NCBI GenBank assembly: GCA_025924845.1
Contig: JAICHN010000120.1
Span: forward strand, 1 to 11,626
Length of the DNA stretch: 11,626 bases
Direction of reading: 5' to 3'
DNA from: Chloroflexota bacterium
Lineage (GTDB): Bacteria > Chloroflexota > UBA5177 > JANWHV01
Numbering within the stretch: position 1 is the first letter of the stretch; the number at the start of each line of letters is the position of its first letter. A program made the translations under genes and the position numbers. Positions 6,514 through 11,626 of the stretch are shown here, piece after piece. Below the pieces are notes generated by a model that saw nothing but the letters and a program-made list of their open reading frames with translations, made no database searches and was not told the DNA's origin.

Positions 6514-7299
6514 CTACTCCGGGACGATACCTGATGCGAGCCAGGTGAATCGCGCCTGGTCGATCCAGCGCCAGGGCGCCATGGTACGCCGCTCCGCCGC
6601 GCGAACGTCGCGAAGATCCCGCACCACGATGCGGCTCAGTCCGGCCTGATCCAAATAATGACGAGCGCTATAGGGGGACAGGCCGCGCGATAGGGGGAGC
6701 CGTGGGCGCAACGGCTCGTACGCCGCGTGCGACGGGGACGAGCGTTCGAGTGCGGTCCGCAAGGCAGCGCCGATGGCCCGGCGAACCTGCATTTCGAAGC
6801 CGGGCTCTTCCCACCAGCCGTCGGCCACCGCTACGATGCCGCCGGGCCTGGTGACGCGCGCCCACTCTCGAAGCGCTTTCCGGGGACGGGGCAGCGTCCA
6901 CAATAAGTGACGGGAAAACACCAGGTCAAACGTGTCGTCCGCGAAGGGCAGGGCCTCGGCCCTTCCTTCCACGTAGGTGGTCGGAAGTCCCAGTTCCTGC
7001 GCTCGCGTTCGCGCCGCGTCGAGCATCATCGGCGAGAGGTCGACGCCCGTAACCTGCTGCCCCATGGCCGCCATAAGCCGGGCCATAACGCCGGTGCCGG
7101 TACCGACATCAAGCACCCGTAACTCCACCTGCGGATCCAGCCTGCTGAATACACTCGCCAACGCTCGCCGCCATGCTCGTACTTCCCGGCCGCTAAGCTT
7201 GCCATGGCCGACCTCGTCGTCATAGGTTTGGGCGCGTTCGTCCCAAATCTCGCGCAGAATCCCATGAATTTCAGGCTGAGTGCTCGCGGCGGTTTGCAT
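6514..7299 (-). CDS. Class I SAM-dependent methyltransferase (UbiE/Methyltransf_11 type)
   Basis: Soluble protein of 261 residues with a Rossmann-type SAM-binding fold. Motif I is VLDVGTGTGV (about 62-71). The acidic residue that binds the ribose is D87 in VTGVDLS. The ALPFADDTFDLVFSRHLLW stretch (about 116-134) is the usual post-II region, and RPGG (about 151-154) is the motif before strand 5. The C-terminal 100 residues are arginine-rich and variable, and presumably bind the substrate, which cannot be predicted. The start ATG has GGAGG and AAGGA within 16 bases upstream. The gene lies 95 bp downstream of the Fur regulator on the same strand, with no intrinsic terminator between them, so it may belong to the Fur-controlled unit. 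A role in metal or metallophore metabolism is possible but not shown. Its 3' end converges on the LarA-like gene. Confidence 0.93.
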   Translation of the reverse strand: MQTAASTQPEIHGILREIWDERAQTYDDEVGHGKLSGREVRAWRRALASVFSRLDPQVELRVLDVGTGTGVMARLMAAMGQQVTGVDLSPMMLDAARTRAQELGLPTTYVEGRAEALPFADDTFDLVFSRHLLWTLPRPRKALREWARVTRPGGIVAVADGWWEEPGFEMQVRRAIGAALRTALERSSPSHAAYEPLRPRLPLSRGLSPYSARHYLDQAGLSRIVVRDLRDVRAAERRTMAPWRWIDQARFTWLASGIVPE

Positions 7300-7335
7300 G
7301 CTTGTCCTTCACCTCCCGTACGATCGAGCCACGGC

Positions 7336-7345
7336 CCTGATCAGG
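7336..7345. repeat. Perfect 10-bp palindrome between fur and the methyltransferase gene
   Basis: CCTGATCAGG is perfectly palindromic and sits about 37 bp upstream of the methyltransferase start. It could be a half-size operator or a chance repeat. An eight-base CCCCGGGG (7378-7385) lies nearby. No promoter elements clearly flank it. Confidence 0.2.
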
Positions 7346-7394
7346 TTGTGGGGCAAGGGTAGCATGATTCGCCGGCACCCCGGGGGATCGTGGC

Positions 7395-7844
7395 TTATTC
7401 GCCCGTTTCCGGCGTGTCCGCGGGCACGGATGGGCGCGCGCATTCGTTGCATCGTCCAAATATGGCCAGGTGGTCCAGGGACGCCTGAAAATTGTAGCCG
7501 GCGCTTAACCGCCTCCGTAGCTCATCCAGTTCATGGTCATCCATTTCCTGGTGGGCGCCGCACGCGGTGCATACAAGGTGGTGATGCCGCGTCGCCGATA
7601 CCCACTCATAGGAGGCAGCGACATCGCCGAGAGCGGTGCGCGTGACCAGTCCTAGTTCCCGCAGCGTCTCCAAACCGCGATAGACGCTGACCAGGCTGAC
7701 GCTCGGATACACCGCAACCATATGCTGATGGATTTGCTCGGCGGTGAAATGTCCCTGGAGTCCCTGAGCGATGTCCACGAGGAGGAGTCGTTGCGGGGTT
7801 ACGCGCAGGTTATGGCGACGCAACAGGACGGCGGCCGATGTCAT
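7395..7844 (-). CDS. Fur-family metal-dependent transcriptional regulator
   Basis: Protein of 149 residues, typical of the Fur/PerR/Zur family. The N-terminal winged helix runs to about residue 85. It includes RVTPQRLLLVDI and the recognition region SLVSVYRGLETLRELGLV. The C-terminal dimerisation domain starts with the metal-binding cluster HHHLVCTACG (H87-H89, C92, C95). A second cysteine pair, C132/C135 (CNEC), completes the structural Cys4 zinc site. The regulatory metal (iron, zinc, manganese or peroxide sensing) cannot be decided from these motifs. The ATG has GGAGGG about nine bases upstream. An inverted repeat overlapping a weak -10, about 60 bp upstream, may be its own operator. The methyltransferase gene follows on the same strand after 95 bp. 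Confidence 0.95.
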   Translation of the reverse strand: MTSAAVLLRRHNLRVTPQRLLLVDIAQGLQGHFTAEQIHQHMVAVYPSVSLVSVYRGLETLRELGLVTRTALGDVAASYEWVSATRHHHLVCTACGAHQEMDDHELDELRRRLSAGYNFQASLDHLAIFGRCNECARPSVPADTPETGE

Positions 7845-7905
7845 CCTATTTACCCTCCGCGTCTGCTCTACCAGCCACTGGCCACGCCGTGCCGCACTCC
7901 CGAGT

Positions 7906-7920
7906 GTTACCTAGGATAAC
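7906..7920 (-). promoter_or_regulatory. Operator-like inverted repeat upstream of fur
   Basis: GTTA and TAAC arms flank a seven-base core (CCTAGGA) that itself contains the palindrome CCTAGG. Read towards fur, the site includes TATCCT, a partial -10 match, about 65 bp before the fur start. A palindrome covering a -10 is the usual place for Fur-family autoregulation. The arms are only four bases, and the sequence is not a textbook Fur, Zur or PerR box. Confidence 0.35.
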
Positions 7921-7969
7921 GCAACCGGCCCGGTATAGGCGTTCATGCCGCAGTGTGTGGACGTGCTAC

Positions 7970-7987
7970 CGGCCGGCTTCGCGGCCG
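7970..7987. other. GC-rich hairpin next to the long inverted repeat
   Basis: CGGCCG at 7970-7975 pairs with CGGCCG at 7982-7987 around a GCTTCG loop. It ends seven bases before the left arm of the 21-bp inverted repeat and may belong to the same structured element. There is no T-run, so it is not a standard terminator. Confidence 0.35.
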
Positions 7988-7994
7988 TGACCAA

Positions 7995-8100
7995 GGGGCG
8001 TGGGTCTCCAGGCCCGCTCTAGCTTCACCGCGGGCGGGCGATCGTGCTGTCTGGATGATGACCCCTGACCGAACCAGGTGGGCCTGGAGACCCGCGCCCC
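7995..8100 (+). repeat. 21-bp inverted repeat with 64-nt loop upstream of the dihydroorotase-like gene
   Basis: The left arm (7995-8015, containing GGGTCTCCAGGCCC) is complementary to the right arm (8080-8100, containing GGGCCTGGAGACCC) at 20 of 21 positions. The odd pair, T8001 opposite G8094, becomes a U-G wobble in plus-strand RNA but an A-C mismatch in minus-strand RNA. Three further inner positions (8016-8018 with 8077-8079) can pair with wobbles. No T-run follows on either strand, so a simple terminator is unlikely. The 106-bp unit could be a small non-autonomous mobile or dispersed repeat, or a structured RNA. No clear target-site duplication flanks it. It lies in a 337-bp gap (7845-8181) that otherwise shows no gene. 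Confidence 0.75.
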
Positions 8101-8142
8101 AAAAGAGCCATCCTCGCTCACTAACGCTTTGTCACCCTGGGT

Positions 8143-8172
8143 TTGCCGTGGGGAAACGCGGGGTCGTATCAT
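8143..8172 (+). promoter_or_regulatory. Candidate promoter of the dihydroorotase-like gene
   Basis: TTGCCG (8143-8148, four of six bases of the -35 consensus) and TATCAT (8167-8172, five of six of the -10 consensus) are separated by 18 bp. Transcription would begin at or within about three bases of the ATG at 8182, which has no Shine-Dalgarno, so the mRNA may be leaderless. Confidence 0.45.
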
Positions 8173-8181
8173 GCCTTTGCC

Positions 8182-9570
8182 ATGACGAATGACCTGCTCA
8201 TCCATCACGCGCGCATAGTCACGCCCACCGGTACGATTGAGGGCGCCGTCCTGGTGCGGGCCGGCCGGATTGCCGCGATCCTCTCCGACGGGTCTCTCCC
8301 CGAGGCACATGAATCAGTGGACGCGGGCGGGAACTATCTCCTCCCGGGAGTGGTCGATATCCACGTCCATTTTCGCGAGCCCGGTCAGGAGTACAAGGCG
8401 ACCTATGCGAGCGAATCGGCCGCGGCGGCCGTGGGTGGGGTGACCACTATTTGCGATATGCCCAATAATGGGTCCCAGGCCGTGGTAACCACCGCGCGGG
8501 TGAAGGCGAAAGCGGCGGCGGCCGCGGCATCCGCCCTGGTGGACTTCGGTATCTACGCCTATATGACGGTTGGGTCGGGTGATCCGGCGCATGCCCTTCA
8601 AGAGGCAGGCATTATGGGCCTCAAGTGGGATATGTCGCTGGCGGGTACCGAGCCGGCGCCTGGAGTCTGGTTGCCTACTCCCGATCAAGCTTTACCGGCG
8701 TTTCAGACGGCGGCAGCGCTCGGTCTGACCATCGGCATCCACGCCGAGGATCGGCCCTCGGTGACGCGTGGGGTGGCGGCGTTACGGGCGGCCGGACGGC
8801 ATGACACTGCGGCGCACCTCGCCTCGCGCCCGGCCGAGGTGGAAGCGCTGGCCCTGGAACAGGCGTTCGATCTGGTTCGCGCCAGTGGCGCCCGCCTCCA
8901 TGTGCATCATCTAAGTTCAGCCAAAGGGCTCGAACTGGTGCGTGCCGCGAAACGCGAAGGGCTGCCGGTCACCGCGGAGACTATTCCACCTTTTCTCTTT
9001 CTCGATTCGCGCGACTACGGTCGGCTCGGCACGGCGATGAAAATCTATCCGCCGGTGAAGGAACCGGCGGATCGCGAGGCACTCTGGGAAGGGCTGCTTG
9101 ACGGCTCAATCGACTGCGTGGCCACCGACCATGCGCCGCATACGGCCGAGGAGAAGCGCAAGGGCGTGTGGGAGGCGGCAGCCGGAGCCATCGGCGTGCA
9201 GACCTCGCTGTCGCTCCTCCTGACTGAAGTCGCGTCCGGGCGCTTAGCTTTGTCACGCTGTGTGGAATTGTTGTCCGCCAATCCGGCACGCATTCACGGC
9301 CTCTATCCGAGGAAGGGCGCCATCGTGCCGGGGGCGGATGCGGATCTGGTGTTGGTTGACCTGAGCCGCACCGCCGTGATCAGGAACGAGGACATGCTGA
9401 CCCCCAACCATCTGACGCCCTTCCACGGGATGGAGGTGCGCGGGGTGCCCTATCGAACCTGGCTGCGTGGCCGGCTCACCGCGGCGGATGGCCGACCAAC
9501 CGACCAAGGCGTTGGACAACAGATTCGACCGGGCACGGGGGCCATTACGACGCCGCCAGCGGTACGGTAG
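8182..9570 (+). CDS. Dihydroorotase-like cyclic amidohydrolase
   Basis: Protein of 462 residues in the amidohydrolase superfamily, closest by motif to dihydroorotase (hydrolytic cyclic amide opening or closing, pyrimidine pathway). Two-metal-site residues are visible: H61 and H63 in DIHVHFREPG, the carboxylated lysine K148 in GLKWD, H187 in IHAED, H243 in HVHHLSS, and D316 in ATDHAPH. ATDHAPH with HFREPG favours dihydroorotase over allantoinase, whose motif is usually SDHSPC. The usual ETxPH reads ETIPPF, and NPPLR reads KIYPPVK, so the true substrate may differ. No pyr genes are adjacent. An upstream in-frame ATG at 8143 would add 13 residues but would lie inside the likely promoter; I chose 8182 because conserved sequence begins there. 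The last 26 bp overlap the convergent ATPase gene. Confidence 0.9.
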   Translation: MTNDLLIHHARIVTPTGTIEGAVLVRAGRIAAILSDGSLPEAHESVDAGGNYLLPGVVDIHVHFREPGQEYKATYASESAAAAVGGVTTICDMPNNGSQAVVTTARVKAKAAAAAASALVDFGIYAYMTVGSGDPAHALQEAGIMGLKWDMSLAGTEPAPGVWLPTPDQALPAFQTAAALGLTIGIHAEDRPSVTRGVAALRAAGRHDTAAHLASRPAEVEALALEQAFDLVRASGARLHVHHLSSAKGLELVRAAKREGLPVTAETIPPFLFLDSRDYGRLGTAMKIYPPVKEPADREALWEGLLDGSIDCVATDHAPHTAEEKRKGVWEAAAGAIGVQTSLSLLLTEVASGRLALSRCVELLSANPARIHGLYPRKGAIVPGADADLVLVDLSRTAVIRNEDMLTPNHLTPFHGMEVRGVPYRTWLRGRLTAADGRPTDQGVGQQIRPGTGAITTPPAVR

Positions 9571-11626
9571 CGCGCACGGCGGACTCCAGATCGATCAGCG
9601 AGGTGGCGTGCCTGTCATAGCGGTTGGTGCAGGTGAACAGGATAATCTGATGGGCCGTATCCAGATGGTTGAGCAATTCCGCCGTCCTGGCTAACCGCTC
9701 GTCGTCGTAGTTGACAAAAGGATCGTCCAGGAGCAGGGGCGGTTTTCTCCCTTCGCAGGCCAACTGCAAGAGGGTGAGCCTGGCCGCCAAATAGATTTGG
9801 TCCTGGGTGGCTCGGCTCAGTTTGTCAGCTTCCACGGGTCGCGGGCTATCCGGCGTGAAGACCAGGAGATGAAGCCCATCGGTATCGATCCACGCCTCGA
9901 CCTGGTTGTAACGGCCGCTGGTTATCTGGCTCAAATAGCCCGCCAGGCCGGCACGGAAGGCGGTGCCGGCTTGCAGCAACGTTTCGGAAAGAGCATCGCG
10001 CAGACCACCACGCGCCGCTTCCAGGCCCTTGCGCCGTCGCTCAATGCGGGCCAGGCGCACCTGTTCCACGGCAAGCTCTTCATCGAGCGCGGCCAACATT
10101 TCGCTGTTCACTTCAAAGGCGCTCAGCTCTCCCTCGAGCCGATACACCTCTCGCAAGCGCTCCTCGCGCCGTCCCTGGACCGCGTGGAGTTGTTCGTCGG
10201 CGTGCCGATAGTCGACCAATGAAAGGCGGCTGGGGGCGAGCCCGGCAAGTTCCTCCCTGCGGTTCGCAATCACTTCATGTACGCGGCGTAGTTCTTCGTC
10301 GCGATCGGCGCTCCGCCGCTCGCCCAGTAGACCGGCAATGTGCCGGCGCCGCGCCGCGTGGGCCTCCCCCACTGGGCGTAACTCTCGAACCACGGCGGCA
10401 AGTTCATCGCTGCTTCGTAGGCCATAGGCGGCCAGCACCTTCCGGCATTCCTCCTGAAGACCGCTGACTCGCGTGGTAATCTGGTGGAGTTCCTCGGACA
10501 CCTCGCGCGTATCTTCTATTTCGGCAGGCTTCGACGACCGCAGGCCCAGCCCGATCAGTACGATCCCGACGAGGGCAGCCAGGCCGACCGGATACAGTCG
10601 GCTGATGCCGGCAGCGGCCACGCTCGCGCAGATTTCGAGGATGCCGACGATGACAAGCACTGGACTGGCCGATTTTGACCGCGCTTGTAGCCGGCTGAGC
10701 AGCAAGCCGGCCAGTTGCTCATTGATCTCAGCCTCGCGTTGGCGTGCCGCCGCCACCTGCTGTTCCAGCCCGCTTACCCGATCGAAGGCGCTCGCCAGCG
10801 CCCCGTACTCTACCTGACTCAGCTTGTCCGCCAGGTCCGCTATATCTTCCTGCGTCCGGTCGGGCTCAAGCGACATGGCGTGCTCCTCGAGCAGAGCACA
10901 CTCTTCCTCGAGGGTTTGAATACGATCGCTGATTTCTATTTTCTCGGACCAGGCGAGAACTTCCTTCTCCATGGCGAGTACATCATCTCGGCGGCGGACC
11001 AGCAGGTTAAGGTTCTCGTGATAGTCATCCAGCCTTCCCGCCATGGTCGTACGCATCTTGTGTAAAGAGTCCACTCGATCTCGCGCCATGCGCAAGGGGC
11101 CGGTATCGCTTGAGCGCCGTAGGCTACCTGACGTCATAGCCGTCAACTCCCGATCGATGGCGCGCAGCACTTCCGTGGCGTCCGCCTGTCGACTTCCCGT
11201 CATCTTGGCCTGAAGTCGTTGGCTCAACGGCGCGGCGGCGGCGGGAAGACTGCTGACCTCCTCGCTGCGCACGCATGCCGTATTGACGTACGTGTCGATC
11301 GTCATGGCGCCGAGGCGGTCGCCGATCAGGTGCAGCGCCTCGGCCGGATCCTCGATGGAACCCTGCGAGGCGCCGTCAAGGCCGTGCCAGGACAGCTGTA
11401 GAGTACGTAGCTGAAAGTCCTTGGCGAGACTATAGCAGACATCCTGATCCTCGAATTCGAGGCGAAGCCGGAAACGCTCGCTCTGGCCCCATCTGGTGAA
11501 CTCGTCGAGGACATCATCCGGCGCGTTTGGATCCATGAAGAGGGCCACGAGGATAGCTGCTTGAATGGTGCTCTTGCCCGCTTCGTTCGCGCCCTTGACC
11601 ACGGTAAAACCGGCATGGAAAGTAAG
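9545..11626 (-). CDS. YhaN/SMC-like AAA ATPase with a hydrophobic hinge, N-terminus cut by the window edge
   Basis: The frame stays open to the right edge. The first visible residues, LTFHAGFTVVKGANEAGKST, are the usual SMC/Rad50 N-terminal strand and Walker A (GANEAGKS, about 12-19), so only a short N-terminal piece is missing. The 693 visible residues comprise an N-terminal ATPase half to about 115, then a coiled coil. At the apex are two hydrophobic segments (about 320-341 and 345-362) that look like a membrane hairpin. The returning coiled coil is followed by the C-terminal ATPase half, with the signature LSRATQDQ (about 603-610), Walker B PPLLLDDPF (about 629-637) and a strand reading IILFTCTN. 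This layout matches COG4717 (YhaN-type). Relatives are often paired with a metallophosphoesterase nuclease of the YhaO/SbcD kind and linked to DNA repair; such a partner may lie just outside the window. Its 3' end overlaps the amidohydrolase gene by 26 bp. Confidence 0.94.
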   Translation of the reverse strand, partial: LTFHAGFTVVKGANEAGKSTIQAAILVALFMDPNAPDDVLDEFTRWGQSERFRLRLEFEDQDVCYSLAKDFQLRTLQLSWHGLDGASQGSIEDPAEALHLIGDRLGAMTIDTYVNTACVRSEEVSSLPAAAAPLSQRLQAKMTGSRQADATEVLRAIDRELTAMTSGSLRRSSDTGPLRMARDRVDSLHKMRTTMAGRLDDYHENLNLLVRRRDDVLAMEKEVLAWSEKIEISDRIQTLEEECALLEEHAMSLEPDRTQEDIADLADKLSQVEYGALASAFDRVSGLEQQVAAARQREAEINEQLAGLLLSRLQARSKSASPVLVIVGILEICASVAAAGISRLYPVGLAALVGIVLIGLGLRSSKPAEIEDTREVSEELHQITTRVSGLQEECRKVLAAYGLRSSDELAAVVRELRPVGEAHAARRRHIAGLLGERRSADRDEELRRVHEVIANRREELAGLAPSRLSLVDYRHADEQLHAVQGRREERLREVYRLEGELSAFEVNSEMLAALDEELAVEQVRLARIERRRKGLEAARGGLRDALSETLLQAGTAFRAGLAGYLSQITSGRYNQVEAWIDTDGLHLLVFTPDSPRPVEADKLSRATQDQIYLAARLTLLQLACEGRKPPLLLDDPFVNYDDERLARTAELLNHLDTAHQIILFTCTNRYDRHATSLIDLESAVRATVPLAAS

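Noticed and set aside
7995..8100. Long inverted repeat as a Rho-independent terminator
   Set aside because: No T-run follows the stem on either strand, and a 64-nt loop is too large for an intrinsic terminator.
7966..8310. 114-codon minus-strand frame covering the inverted repeat
   Set aside because: It extends antisense into the dihydroorotase-like gene and its sequence is explained by the repeat arms; no ribosome site or domain.
8182..9570. Allantoinase instead of a dihydroorotase-like enzyme
   Set aside because: The metal motif is ATDHAPH and the first motif is HFREPG, which fit dihydroorotase better; allantoinases usually have SDHSPC.

Overview
This is a GC-rich chromosomal segment packed with housekeeping and accessory genes. 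I found no tRNA, rRNA, CRISPR array, transposase or phage gene. The mix suggests a free-living, aerobic or facultative bacterium: a Bacillus-type heme A synthase, a COG1579 zinc-ribbon protein, a YhaN-like ATPase, a LarA-superfamily enzyme and a Fur regulator, with strong AAAGGAGG-type ribosome sites. I favour Chloroflexota, Dormibacterota or a neighbouring Terrabacteria lineage, but this is a weak guess from gene style only.

Layout, left to right. A minus-strand pair comes first: ctaA (85-1125), preceded in transcription order by a secreted S41/PDZ protease-like gene (1228-2637). A GAGGAG motif at the extreme left edge hints at another minus-strand gene just outside, possibly ctaB. Divergent from the S41 gene is a plus-strand pair: a 41-residue lysine-rich protein (2795-2920) and a coiled-coil zinc-ribbon protein (2963-3685). 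It converges, with a 7-nt gap, on a CAX-type cation/H+ antiporter (3693-4793, minus). The antiporter has an unusual upstream region of 347 bp. This contains a perfect minus-strand TATAAT, three consecutive hairpins, and a six-codon upstream ORF with a textbook Shine-Dalgarno whose stop overlaps the antiporter start (ATGA).

Next is a plus-strand LarA-superfamily gene (5141-6454), converging on a SAM methyltransferase (6514-7299, minus). A Fur-family regulator (7395-7844, minus) lies upstream of the methyltransferase and may be co-transcribed with it. The 337-bp gap between fur and the next gene carries an operator-like palindrome, a GC hairpin and a 21-bp inverted repeat with a 64-nt loop. It ends in a plausible promoter for an apparently leaderless dihydroorotase-like amidohydrolase (8182-9570, plus). 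That gene overlaps by 26 bp the 3' end of a convergent YhaN/SMC-like ATPase (9545 to the right edge, minus), which is cut at its N-terminus by the window.

The genes do not form one pathway. Functional groupings I can support are heme A synthesis for a terminal oxidase (ctaA), metal and cation handling (cax, the Fur regulator, the probably nickel-dependent LarA-like enzyme), and a possible fur-methyltransferase unit. The strongest candidates for something undescribed are the cax leader and the long inverted repeat upstream of the amidohydrolase.
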